A DNA stretch of 64,000 nt from Aldehydirespirator sp965205155 (lineage in GTDB: Bacteria; Actinomycetota; Acidimicrobiia; Acidimicrobiales; Aldehydirespiratoraceae): contig OZ242033.1 of assembly GCA_965205155.1 (NCBI GenBank), positions 2,604,001 to 2,668,000 on the forward strand, given 5' to 3'. Of the stretch, positions 1-9,898 are shown piece by piece. A program made the position numbers and the translations under genes. The notes under the pieces are model-generated. The model was not told the origin of the DNA, ran no database searches, and saw only the letters and a list, made by a program, of their open reading frames with translations. Position 1 is the stretch's first letter, and every line of letters starts with the position of its first letter.

Positions 1-2
1 AC

Positions 3-926
3 TACGCCCGGGCCAACCTGAAGGGCGTCTGGGCCGCGGCGCTGACGCCGTTCACCGACGACCTGCGCATCGACGAGGACGGGTTCCGCGACAACGTTCG
101 CCACTGGACCGAGGACCTCGGCATCGCCGGGATCTTCGTGTCGGGAAAGCAGGGGGAGTTCTTCTCGATGAGCATCGACGAGCGCAAGCGCAGCCTGGAG
201 CTCGCCGTCGAGGCCACCGGAGAGCGGGCGCAGACGATCATGTCGTGCTCGGACCAGAACTTCGACGTCGTCATAGACCTCGCCCGCCACGCCGAGGGAG
301 CCGGGGCGGACTACATCGTGGTGCACGCCCCGACGCTGCACTTCGTCTCGGAGCACGACGAGACCGTCTACCGGTACTACGAGACGATCTCGCAGAGCGT
401 TGACATCGGCATCGCGCTGTGGAGCCATCCCGACAGCGGATACCTGATGTCGCCGCAGTTGTGTGACCGGCTGGCCGACCTCGACAACGTGGTGGCCATC
501 AAGTACAGCGTCCCCCGTCCGATGTACGCCGAACTCACCGCGCTGGCCTCCGACCGCATCCAGGTGAGCACCGCGTCGGAGGACGAGTGGCTCGACAACA
601 TCCTCGAACTCGACTGGAAGCTCTACCTGTGCTCGTCGCCGCCGTACCTGCTGCAGACCGCCGCCGACCGGCGGATGCACGACTACACCCAGGCCGCGTT
701 CGCCGGCGACGCCGTGGCGGCGCGCCGCATCAGCGAGAGCCTGAACCCGGTGCGCGACGCCCTGAAGCGGACCCGGCCGGCCGAGAAGCCCCACGCCCAC
801 CAGAAGTACTGGCAGCACCTGCTAGGACAGGTCGGAGGCCGTGTCCGACCGCCGATGCTGGAGTTGACCGACAGCGAGAAGGCAGCCACACGCGAGGCCT
901 TCGAGCTATGCGGACTGCGGGTGTGA
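3..926 (+). CDS. DapA-family (dihydrodipicolinate synthase-like) aldolase/lyase, 5' partial
   Basis: The reading frame is open from the window edge, so the true start lies upstream. The N-terminal strand GVWAAALTPF, the GKQGEF loop (usual GTTGE position) and the Schiff-base lysine in VVAIKYS (codon at 501-503) identify the DapA/NAL family of class I aldolases, which form a lysine imine with a 2-oxo acid. The usual proton-relay tyrosine segment (Y-N-x-P) reads W-S-H-P here, so the chemistry may differ from lysine biosynthesis. It lies 17 bases before a 3-hydroxyanthranilate dioxygenase gene and is likely co-transcribed with the kynurenine-pathway genes. The substrate cannot be named from sequence; a catabolic lyase or hydratase-aldolase role is an inference. 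Confidence 0.85.
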   Translation, partial: YARANLKGVWAAALTPFTDDLRIDEDGFRDNVRHWTEDLGIAGIFVSGKQGEFFSMSIDERKRSLELAVEATGERAQTIMSCSDQNFDVVIDLARHAEGAGADYIVVHAPTLHFVSEHDETVYRYYETISQSVDIGIALWSHPDSGYLMSPQLCDRLADLDNVVAIKYSVPRPMYAELTALASDRIQVSTASEDEWLDNILELDWKLYLCSSPPYLLQTAADRRMHDYTQAAFAGDAVAARRISESLNPVRDALKRTRPAEKPHAHQKYWQHLLGQVGGRVRPPMLELTDSEKAATREAFELCGLRV

Positions 927-943
927 CCCAGGAGGGAGCGCTC

Positions 944-1495
944 ATGACGAACGGGACCCGGCTAGCGGCATTCAACTTCCAGAAGTGGATCGACGGGCAC
1001 CGCGACCTGCTCAAGCCGCCGGTCGGCAACCAGCAGATCTGGGAGGAAGCCGACCTCATGGTGACCGTCGTCGGCGGCCCCAACCGGCGCACCGACTTCC
1101 ACGACGACCCGGTCGAGGAGTTCTTCTACCAGCTCGAGGGCGACATGGTGCTCAAGGTCATCGAGGACGGCACGCACTACGACGTCCCCATCAGCGAGGG
1201 CGAGATCTTCCTGCTGCCGGCCCATGTGCGCCACTCCCCCCAGCGGCCCCAGGCCGGATCGATCGGGCTGGTCGTCGAGCCCAAGCGTCCCGACGGGGCC
1301 CAGGACGGCTTCGAGTGGTACTGCTTCGAGTGCGAGTCGCTCGTGCACCGTGTCGAGGTGATCCTGACCAGCATCGTGCGCGACCTGCCCCCGCTGTTCG
1401 AGCGCTTCTACCAGCACGAGGACCTGCGCACCTGCGGCCGGTGCGGGGCGCTGCACCCGGGCAAGGAACCCCCCGAAGGCTGGGTCAAGCTGTAA
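944..1495 (+). CDS. 3-hydroxyanthranilate 3,4-dioxygenase
   Basis: This 183-residue cupin opens the ring of 3-hydroxyanthranilate to 2-amino-3-carboxymuconate semialdehyde in the kynurenine route. Catalytic iron ligands fit H53, E59 and H97. The second, rubredoxin-like metal site of bacterial enzymes is intact as C127/C130 and C164/C167. Length matches the bacterial family (about 175-190 residues). The ATG at 944 follows a good AGGAGGG ribosome site. It sits three bases before the kynureninase gene, so substrate production and ring cleavage are encoded together. Confidence 0.95.
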   Translation: MTNGTRLAAFNFQKWIDGHRDLLKPPVGNQQIWEEADLMVTVVGGPNRRTDFHDDPVEEFFYQLEGDMVLKVIEDGTHYDVPISEGEIFLLPAHVRHSPQRPQAGSIGLVVEPKRPDGAQDGFEWYCFECESLVHRVEVILTSIVRDLPPLFERFYQHEDLRTCGRCGALHPGKEPPEGWVKL

Positions 1496-1498
1496 CAA

Positions 1499-2791
1499 GT
1501 GACTGTGCCCACCACCGGCGCCGAGACTGCGGCAGCCCTGGACGCGGCCGACCCGCTGGCCTCGCTCCGCGAGGAGTTCCACCTGCCGGAGGGCCGGGGC
1601 GGCTCGTCGCAGATCTACCTGGTCGGGAACTCGCTGGGGGCCGTGCCCCGGGCCGCAGCCGGCTACGTGAACGCCGAGCTGGAGCGGTGGGCCCGGCTCG
1701 GCGCGGCCGCCCACTTCGGGGGCGAGCTGGCGTGGCTGCCGTATCACGAGCTGTTGACCGGCTCGCTGGGGCGGCTGGTCGGCGGGCGTCCGAGCGAGGT
1801 CGTCGCCATGAACTCGCTTACCGTCAACCTTCACCTGCTGATGGTGAGCTTCTACGACCCCACCCCTGATCGGCACAAGGTCCTCATCGAGGACCACGCC
1901 TTTCCCAGCGACCACTTCGCGGTCGAGAGCCAGATCCGCCAGCGGGGCCACGATCCAGCCGAGTCGCTGGTTGTCGCCCGGCCGCGGGCGGGCTCCGAGA
2001 CGCTGCGGCGGGACGATCTGCTGGCCCTGATCGCCGAGCACGGCCCGGAGCTGGCGCTGGTGATGCTCCCCGGCGTCCAGTACTACACCGGCCAGGTGCT
2101 GCCGATGGCCGACATCACGACCGCGGCCCACGACGCCGGCGCCCAGGTCGGCTTCGACCTCGCCCACGCGGTGGGCAACATCCCGCTGGCCTTGCACGAC
2201 TGGAACGTCGACTTCGCAGTGTGGTGCAGCTACAAGTACCTCAACGGCGGCCCGGGCGGCGTGGGCGGCGCCTTCGTGCACGAGCGCCACGTCGGCGACC
2301 GATCGCTGCCCAAGTTCCTGGGATGGTGGGGCCAGCGCCCCGACATCCGCTTCGAGATGGGCACCGTCTTCGATCCCGTCCGCACGGTCGAGTCGTGGCA
2401 GCTCTCCAACCCGCCCATCCTCACCATGGCCGCCCTGCGGGCCTCGCTCGACGTGTTCGACCGGGCCGGGGGAATGGAGCCGCTGCGGGCCAAGTCGCAA
2501 CGGCAGATCGAGTACCTGGACGTGCTTCTGGCCGAGGTGATCGGCGACCGGGTGGAGATCATCACGCCGACCGCGCCGGCCGAGCGGGGATGCCAGTACG
2601 CGCTGCGGGTCAAGGTGCCCGGCGTCGACGGCCGGGGCGTGCATCGGGCACTGGAGGACGCCGACGTCGTCTGCGACTGGCGCTACCCCGACGTGATCCG
2701 GGCCGCGCCGGTGCCCCTGTACAACTCGTTCACCGACATCCACCGCTTCGTTGGCGTCCTGGACCGCGTGCTCGACGAGCTCTCCGGCTGA
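1499..2791 (+). CDS. kynU: Kynureninase
   Basis: PLP enzyme that cleaves kynurenine or 3-hydroxykynurenine to (hydroxy)anthranilate and alanine. It has 430 residues, typical for the family. The PLP lysine is K246 in SYKYLNGGPG, and the cofactor-contacting aspartate region FDLAHA is near residue 219-224. Translation probably starts at GTG 1499, just after the dioxygenase stop; a second in-frame GTG follows at 1505. With the preceding gene it gives two consecutive steps of aerobic tryptophan breakdown. No tryptophan dioxygenase, formamidase or kynurenine monooxygenase is visible in the window. Confidence 0.94.
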   Translation: MTVPTTGAETAAALDAADPLASLREEFHLPEGRGGSSQIYLVGNSLGAVPRAAAGYVNAELERWARLGAAAHFGGELAWLPYHELLTGSLGRLVGGRPSEVVAMNSLTVNLHLLMVSFYDPTPDRHKVLIEDHAFPSDHFAVESQIRQRGHDPAESLVVARPRAGSETLRRDDLLALIAEHGPELALVMLPGVQYYTGQVLPMADITTAAHDAGAQVGFDLAHAVGNIPLALHDWNVDFAVWCSYKYLNGGPGGVGGAFVHERHVGDRSLPKFLGWWGQRPDIRFEMGTVFDPVRTVESWQLSNPPILTMAALRASLDVFDRAGGMEPLRAKSQRQIEYLDVLLAEVIGDRVEIITPTAPAERGCQYALRVKVPGVDGRGVHRALEDADVVCDWRYPDVIRAAPVPLYNSFTDIHRFVGVLDRVLDELSG

Positions 2792-2827
2792 GCCTCAATT
2801 CGCCGGCCAGCGCGTAGCGTGGCTGCG

Positions 2828-4684
2828 ATGACTGCTTCCCCCGGACCCGGCGAACCCCGCCCGCTGCGCCCTGCATCCGGCTCCGACCCGGGACCCGGGC
2901 GCGGTGGGCTGCGGTCGGCGGCCTGGTTCGACATCGTCGACGATCCGCTCATGTCGGGTATCTACCTGGAGCGCTACGCCAACTACGGGCTCACCCGCGA
3001 GGAACTCCAGTCCGGCAAGCCCATGATCGGGATCGCCCAGACCGGCTCCGACCTGTCGCCGTGCAACCGGCACCACCTGGAGCTGGCCAAACGGGTGCGG
3101 GAGGGCATCCGGGAAGCGGGCGGTATCGCCTTCGAGTTCGGCGTGCACCCCATCCAGGAGACCGGCAAGCGGCCTAATGCCGCCCTCGACCGCAACCTGG
3201 CCTACCTCAGCATCGTCGAGGTGCTCCAGGGCTATCCCCTCGACGGGGTGGTGCTCACCATCGGCTGCGACAAGACCACCCCGGCATGCCTGATGGCCGC
3301 GGCCACCGTCAACCTGCCCGCCATCGCACTGTCGGTGGGCCCGATGCTCAGCGGCTGGCACGAGGGCCGGCGCACCGGCTCGGGCACCATCATCTGGAAG
3401 GCCCGCGAGCTGTACGCCGCAGGCGAGATCGACGAGACCGGCTTCATCGACCTGGTGGCGTCGGCCGCGCCGTCGGTGGGCTACTGCTCCACCATGGGCA
3501 CCGCCACCACCATGAACAGCCTGACCGAGGCACTGGGGATGCAGCTGCCGGGCTCGGCCGCCATCCCCGCACCGCACCGGGAGCGGGGCCAGATGGCCTA
3601 CCGCACCGGGGTGCGCATCGTCGAGATGGTGCGGGAGGACCTGCGCCCCTCCGACATCATGACCCGGCAGGCATTCGAGAACGCCATCGTGGTGAACTCC
3701 GCCATCGGCGGATCGAGCAACGCCCCGATCCACCTCAACGCCGTCGCCGCGCACCTGGGCGTCGCCCTCGACAACGACGACTGGCAGAAGCACGGGCTGG
3801 CCGTGCCGCTGCTGGTGAACCTCATGCCGGCGGGGGAGTACCTGGGGGAGGACTTCCACCACGCCGGAGGGGTCCCCGCAGTGGTGGGCGAACTCATGCG
3901 GGGCGGGCTGCTGCCCCATCCCGACGCGATCACCGCCAACGGCCGCACCATCCGACAGAACTGCGGGGAAGCGGGCATTGCCGATCCCGCCGTGATCCGC
4001 ACCACCGACCAGCCGCTGCTGGACGACGCCGGCTTCGTGCACCTGTCGGGCAACCTGTTCGACAGCGCTATCATGAAGACCAGCGTCATCTCCGACGAGT
4101 TCCGGCAGCGCTACCTGTCCGACCCCGACGACCCCGACGCGTTCGAGGGCCGGGCCATCGTGTTCGACGGCCCGGAGGACTACCGGGCCCGCATCGAGGA
4201 CCCCGACCTCGACATCGACGAGCACTGCATGCTCATCGTGCGCGGCGCCGGCCCGGTCGGCTTCCCCGGCGCGGCCGAGGCGGTCAACATGCAGCCCCCG
4301 GCCGCGCTGCTGGTGCGGGGAGTGCACTCGCTGCCGTGCATCGGCGACGGCCGGCAGTCGGGCACCTCCGGCTCGCCGTCGATCCTCAACGCATCGCCCG
4401 AAGCCGCGGTGGGCGGCGGGCTGGCGCTGCTGCGAACCGGCGACCGGATCCGCATCGATCTGCGGCGAGGCCGGGCCGACATGCTCGTCGACGAGGCCGA
4501 GATCGAGCGCCGCCGGGCCGAGCTGGAGGCCTCTGGCGGCTACCCGGTGCCGGAGTCACACACTCCCTGGCAGGAGATCCAGCGGTCGATGGTCACCCAG
4601 ATGGACGAGGGCATGGTCCTGCGCCCCGCCCTGAAGTACCAGGACACCTCCCGCACCAAGGATCTTCCCCGCCACAACCACTGA
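2828..4684 (+). CDS. IlvD/Edd-family dehydratase (sugar-acid or dihydroxy-acid dehydratase)
   Basis: About 618 residues from ATG 2828; a GTG at 2819 would add three residues. The three cysteines that hold a [2Fe-2S] cluster in this family are at about C79 (DLSPCN), C147 (IGCDKTTPA) and C220 (GYCSTMGT). The segment around PIQETGKRPNAALDRNLAYL resembles pentonate dehydratases (L-arabinonate/D-xylonate type) more than housekeeping IlvD, so sugar-acid dehydration to a 2-keto-3-deoxy acid is the better guess. A TAGCGT box ends 7 bases before ATG 2828, favouring that start on a leaderless mRNA. A dehydrogenase for a C4 sugar acid (DenD) lies nearby. Confidence 0.88.
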   Translation: MTASPGPGEPRPLRPASGSDPGPGRGGLRSAAWFDIVDDPLMSGIYLERYANYGLTREELQSGKPMIGIAQTGSDLSPCNRHHLELAKRVREGIREAGGIAFEFGVHPIQETGKRPNAALDRNLAYLSIVEVLQGYPLDGVVLTIGCDKTTPACLMAAATVNLPAIALSVGPMLSGWHEGRRTGSGTIIWKARELYAAGEIDETGFIDLVASAAPSVGYCSTMGTATTMNSLTEALGMQLPGSAAIPAPHRERGQMAYRTGVRIVEMVREDLRPSDIMTRQAFENAIVVNSAIGGSSNAPIHLNAVAAHLGVALDNDDWQKHGLAVPLLVNLMPAGEYLGEDFHHAGGVPAVVGELMRGGLLPHPDAITANGRTIRQNCGEAGIADPAVIRTTDQPLLDDAGFVHLSGNLFDSAIMKTSVISDEFRQRYLSDPDDPDAFEGRAIVFDGPEDYRARIEDPDLDIDEHCMLIVRGAGPVGFPGAAEAVNMQPPAALLVRGVHSLPCIGDGRQSGTSGSPSILNASPEAAVGGGLALLRTGDRIRIDLRRGRADMLVDEAEIERRRAELEASGGYPVPESHTPWQEIQRSMVTQMDEGMVLRPALKYQDTSRTKDLPRHNH

Positions 4685-4768
4685 CGGTCACGCGATGTGA
4701 AGAAACCGCCGTCGAGAAGCTACCGACGCAGTGGGCCACTCCGAAAGGCCGCAACCACCCCGCAGGTG

Positions 4769-4810
4769 GTCCAATATGGGCCAATAATGGTACGATACGG
4801 GCCAATGATG
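4769..4810 (+). repeat. 21-bp imperfect tandem repeat containing a -10 box, at the start of a two-gene cassette
   Basis: Two back-to-back 21-bp units occupy 4769-4789 and 4790-4810. They share GGGCCAAT and ATG at the same offsets and match at 17 of 21 positions. The second unit holds TACGAT (4791-4796), 8 bases before ATG 4805, the spacing seen at other leaderless starts in this window. The repeat may be an operator for the HTH protein encoded downstream (inference). Confidence 0.6.
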
Positions 4811-4966
4811 CCGGTTGAGTTGGAGCGGATCGACGCACTGGAGCTGCTGGGGATGGTTGTCGCCCATCTCAACATCGCCGAAGCGTCCGGCGATCTGTCG
4901 CCGCGCGTCGCGACCCTCCTGGGCATCCGCGACAAGCTGGCTGGCAGCCTGCGGGAGGGTCTATGA
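4805..4966 (+). CDS. Small protein of unknown function, first gene of a two-gene cassette
   Basis: About 53 residues from ATG 4805 (or 52 from ATG 4808). The frame is open further upstream to an ATG at 4697, but the tandem repeat and TACGAT box lie within that extension, so the short form is preferred. The sequence is mainly helical in character (LERIDALELLGMVVAHLNI...) and I do not recognise the family. Its stop overlaps the next start by four bases (ATGA), so the two are translationally coupled. The arrangement of small protein, HTH protein and repeat-containing promoter resembles toxin-antitoxin or phage-type regulatory cassettes, but no toxin motif is visible. Confidence 0.55.
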   Translation: MMPVELERIDALELLGMVVAHLNIAEASGDLSPRVATLLGIRDKLAGSLREGL

Positions 4967-5223
4967 GCTACACGGAAGCTGAAGTGTCCGCCGCGATCGC
5001 GGCGATGGACAAGTACCGGTCCGGGCTCGACTACGAGGTCGGCGTTGCGCTGGCCGTGGTCGGCTTGAGTGCGGAGCGGGCCGACAAGGAGATCGCCATC
5101 CGCGATGACATGATCCGCGCCGCCCACCGCGTGGGCGCCTCGCTGAGGCAGATCGCCGAGACGTCGGGGCTCGGCCGCAAGACCGTCACCGCGATCGTCG
5201 AAGCGGGTTCCCGTCGAGCGTGA
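4963..5223 (+). CDS. Small helix-turn-helix-like protein, second gene of the cassette
   Basis: This 86-residue protein overlaps the preceding gene by ATGA. Its last third (about residues 57-82, RVGASLRQIAETSGLGRKTV) reads like a helix-turn-helix: a first helix with S-L-R-Q-I-A, a G turn, then a recognition helix GRKTVTAIVEAG, as in resolvase/MerR-like or homeodomain-like DNA-binding segments. The first 55 residues are acidic and helical with no family I recognise. It may bind the 21-bp repeat at 4769-4810 (inference). It is followed by the oppositely oriented denD gene with only seven bases between. Confidence 0.55.
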   Translation: MSYTEAEVSAAIAAMDKYRSGLDYEVGVALAVVGLSAERADKEIAIRDDMIRAAHRVGASLRQIAETSGLGRKTVTAIVEAGSRRA

Positions 5224-5230
5224 CGGCGGC

Positions 5231-6193
5231 TCAATCGCGCCCGGGAAAGTCGTCTTCGATGTACGCCCGGATGATGTCGTCGTAGCTGTCGTCGGCTACG
5301 AACCCGAGGGCGGCGGCCCGGGTGATGTCGAAACGGGAGGGCCATCCGGCGACGATTTCCGCGACCGCTGGGTCGGGCGACTCGGTGATCAGTGACACTA
5401 CGTCGGCACCGGCCACCCGCCCGAGGGCCTCGATCTGCTCGCCCACCGTCACCGACACTCCCGGCATGGTGAGGTTGCGGCGACCGGCCAGTTGCGCCGT
5501 GTCCAACTCGGCGGCGTGGACGAGGAATCCGACCGCGGACCGGGGGCTGGCGTGAGGATGGCGCACGTCGCGGCTCACCGGCAGTTCAGCCTCTAGGCCG
5601 TTGAGGGGCTCGCGGATGATGCCGGAGAAGAAACTCGAGGCAGCCGCGTTGGGCGCGCCGGGGCGGACGCTGACGGTCGGGAGCCGGATCCCGATGCCGT
5701 CGAAGAAGCCGCGCCGGGAGTAGTCGGCCAGCAGCGCCTCGCCGATCAGCTTCTGGGTTCCGTAGGAGGTGAGCGGGGTGGGATGGAAGTCGTCGGGAAT
5801 GGGATCGGGGAACGGCGCCCCGAACACTGCGATGGACGACGCGTAGACCACCCGGGGCGTGATAGGGGAGAGCCGGATGGCTTCGAAGAGCTGCCGGGTG
5901 CCGTCCAGGTTGACCGCCATGCCCTTGTCGAAGTCGGCCTCGGCCTCGGCGGAGACCACCGCGGCCAGGTGGAACACCACGTCGGGCTCCAGCGGGACGA
6001 GCGCCTCGGCCTCGCCCGGACGGGACAGGTCGGCGACATGGGCGGTGCACAGATCGGACTCGATCGGGGCCTCGACCAAGTCGACCAGGCTGATGGCGTC
6101 GATGCCCTCACCCCGCAGACGGCCCCGCTCCAGCAGCCGCCCGGTCAGCTTGCGGCCGAGCATGCCCGCGCCGCCGGTGATGAGGACCCGCAC
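5231..6193 (-). CDS. denD: D-erythronate dehydrogenase (DenD-like NAD-dependent epimerase/dehydratase family)
   Basis: A 320-residue extended SDR. It has the N-terminal Rossmann motif GGAGMLG (residues 7-13), catalytic S120 and Y144xxxK148 (SYGTQK), and the DenD-typical stretches FHLAAVVSAEAEADFDKGM, RLPTVSVRPG and SSFFSGIIREPLNG. Characterised DenD oxidises D-erythronate at C2 to 2-oxo-tetronate, which is then phosphorylated and decarboxylated. Start is GTG at 6193. It follows an SDR gene on the same strand by 28 bases. The partner kinase (DUF1537) is not in this window, though a class II aldolase family gene is at 19.1 kb. Confidence 0.85.
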   Translation of the reverse strand: MRVLITGGAGMLGRKLTGRLLERGRLRGEGIDAISLVDLVEAPIESDLCTAHVADLSRPGEAEALVPLEPDVVFHLAAVVSAEAEADFDKGMAVNLDGTRQLFEAIRLSPITPRVVYASSIAVFGAPFPDPIPDDFHPTPLTSYGTQKLIGEALLADYSRRGFFDGIGIRLPTVSVRPGAPNAAASSFFSGIIREPLNGLEAELPVSRDVRHPHASPRSAVGFLVHAAELDTAQLAGRRNLTMPGVSVTVGEQIEALGRVAGADVVSLITESPDPAVAEIVAGWPSRFDITRAAALGFVADDSYDDIIRAYIEDDFPGRD

Positions 6194-6221
6194 CTGCGTC
6201 AGCCCCGGGCAACCGGCAACG

Positions 6222-6983
6222 TCAGCCCCGGCCGATGAACGGCATGCCGCTGGCCATGACCGTCATCGTCAGCACGTTGGTGCCGGCGGGCAGGCTGGCC
6301 ATGTAGGCGACGGCTCTCCCGGCGTCGGCCGCGTCCATGGTCGGTTCGGGCCTGATCTCGCCGTCGGACTGGAGCACCCCCTTGGGCATCCGGGCGGTGA
6401 GCGGGGTCAGGGCGTTGCCGATGTCGATCTGGCCGCAGGTGATGCCGAAAGGCCGGCCGTCGAGCGCCAGCGACTTGGTCAGCCCGGTGACGGCGTGCTT
6501 GGTGGCCGTGTACGGCGCGCTGTTGAGCCTGGGCACATGGGCCGACACCGACCCGTTGTTGATGATCCGCCCGCCCGACGGGTCCTGGGCCTTCATCAGC
6601 CCGAACGCCTGGCGGGCGCACAGGAACGAGCCGGTGAGGTTCACGTCCACCACCCGCTGCCACTGCTCGACGTCGAGTTCGTCGACCGGCACCGGCGGGG
6701 CGGCCGTGCCCGCGTTGTTGAACAGCAGGTCGAGACGGCCGTGATCGGCCCGCACCCTCTCGAACAGGGCCGCGACCGAAGCCGGGTCGCTCACGTCGGC
6801 TGGCACGGCCGAACCGGACCCGCCGGCGCGCTCGCACTCCTCGACGGTCTCGGCCAGCGGGTCGGACCTCCTGCCCACCGCCACCACATGCCAGCCGTCG
6901 CGGGCCAGGGCCACCGCGGCAGCCCGGCCCACACCGGAGCCGGCGCCGGTCACCAGCGCGATCCTGCGGTCCTGCATGGCCAT
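6222..6983 (-). CDS. SDR-family NAD(P)-dependent oxidoreductase
   Basis: A 253-residue classical SDR with cofactor motif TGAGSGVG (residues 12-19), NNAG, the catalytic serine region NNGSVSAH and YTATK. It lies directly upstream of denD on the minus strand, so the two probably share a message and may act on related hydroxy acids (inference). The expected C-terminal PG motif reads CGQIDIGNA, a variant seen in some SDRs. Substrate unknown. A second in-frame ATG six bases downstream is an alternative start. Confidence 0.85.
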   Translation of the reverse strand: MAMQDRRIALVTGAGSGVGRAAAVALARDGWHVVAVGRRSDPLAETVEECERAGGSGSAVPADVSDPASVAALFERVRADHGRLDLLFNNAGTAAPPVPVDELDVEQWQRVVDVNLTGSFLCARQAFGLMKAQDPSGGRIINNGSVSAHVPRLNSAPYTATKHAVTGLTKSLALDGRPFGITCGQIDIGNALTPLTARMPKGVLQSDGEIRPEPTMDAADAGRAVAYMASLPAGTNVLTMTVMASGMPFIGRG

Positions 6984-7032
6984 GTCCGTAAGGGTAGGCG
7001 TGCTACCGGCGGCGGCTAGCGGCTACAGGCCA

Positions 7033-7098
7033 CCCCCCGCCGAAATTGATGGCGGTATCGGGCCTATGCGGGCCGGATCCGCATCAATTTCGGGGGGG
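7033..7098 (-). terminator. Inverted repeat downstream of katG, probable terminator
   Basis: The arms are CCCCCCGCCGAAATTGATG (7033-7051) and CATCAATTTCGGGGGGG (from 7082), giving an 11-bp AT-containing stem CGAAATTGATG plus a C/G run. The loop of about 30 bases contains its own GGCC...GGCC pair. It lies about 30-100 bases past the katG stop and before the next minus-strand gene, and there is no T-run. Confidence 0.55.
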
Positions 7099-7130
7099 GA
7101 GGGGGAGGTAGTCGGGGCTTCGGGCCGGGT

Positions 7131-9356
<2,226 letters not shown>

Positions 9357-9394
9357 CGATGCTCCTTGGCTGTTGGGGGTTGATTGTGTCGATC

Positions 9395-9835
9395 TCAGGA
9401 TTCCTGGCCGGCGGCGACGGGCGCTTTCTGGCAGGCGGGGCAGAAGCCCCAGTAGATGACCTCGGCCTCGTCGATGGTGAAGCCGAAGTCGTCGTCGACC
9501 TCCAGGCATGGGCGGTAGCCGGCCGCGCAGTCGACGTCGACCATGCGGCCGCAGTGGCGGCACACCAGGTGGTGGTGGTTGTCGTCGACCCGGTCCTCGT
9601 AGCGGGCCGGCGAGCGGGCCGGCTGGATCCGGCGGATGAGGCCCTTGTCGGACAGCACGCCCAGGGCGTCGAACACCGCCTGCCGGGAGACGGTCCCGAG
9701 ACTGGTCCGCACATCGCCGACGAGATCGTCGGCAGTGGCATGGGGACGGGCCGACACTGCGTTCAACACGGCCAGCCGCTGAGCGGTCACCTGTAGGCCG
9801 TGGTCTCGCAGCAGCTGCTGGGCGTCCTGGATCAT
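9395..9835 (-). CDS. furA: Fur-family transcriptional regulator (FurA-type, upstream of katG)
   Basis: About 146 residues: an N-terminal winged helix (HGLQVTAQRLAVLNAV... VSRQAVFDALGVL), the histidine cluster HHHL near residues 87-90, and two CxxC pairs (C92/C95 and C132/C135) that bind structural zinc. Synteny with katG supports the FurA role, an iron- and peroxide-responsive repressor of katG and of itself. ATG 9835 is chosen because TATGGT ends six bases upstream, leaving a leaderless message, as described for mycobacterial furA. An upstream in-frame ATG would place the -10 box inside the gene. Confidence 0.92.
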   Translation of the reverse strand: MIQDAQQLLRDHGLQVTAQRLAVLNAVSARPHATADDLVGDVRTSLGTVSRQAVFDALGVLSDKGLIRRIQPARSPARYEDRVDDNHHHLVCRHCGRMVDVDCAAGYRPCLEVDDDFGFTIDEAEVIYWGFCPACQKAPVAAGQES

Positions 9836-9841
9836 GGAGCC

Positions 9842-9871
9842 ACCATAGCAGCTATTCTGGACTAAGTCCAA
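9842..9871 (-). promoter_or_regulatory. furA-katG promoter with palindromic Fur-type operator
   Basis: On the minus strand TTGGAC (-35, 9871-9866), an 18-base spacer and TATGGT (-10, 9847-9842) end six bases before ATG 9835. A perfect 6-1-6 inverted repeat TGGACTAAGTCCA covers 9858-9870 and overlaps the -35 box, well placed for autorepression by the Fur protein. Confidence 0.7.
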
Positions 9872-9898
9872 ACTTAGAGTAAATCTGAAATCTAGGTG

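Noticed and set aside
962..2743. Long minus-strand open frame opposite the kynurenine genes
   Set aside because: It mirrors the third-position GC bias of the plus-strand genes and has no recognisable protein features.
9357..9563. Long N-terminal extension of katG
   Set aside because: The frame is open but overlaps furA on the same strand in another frame; ATG 9356 has the ribosome site and matches the family start.
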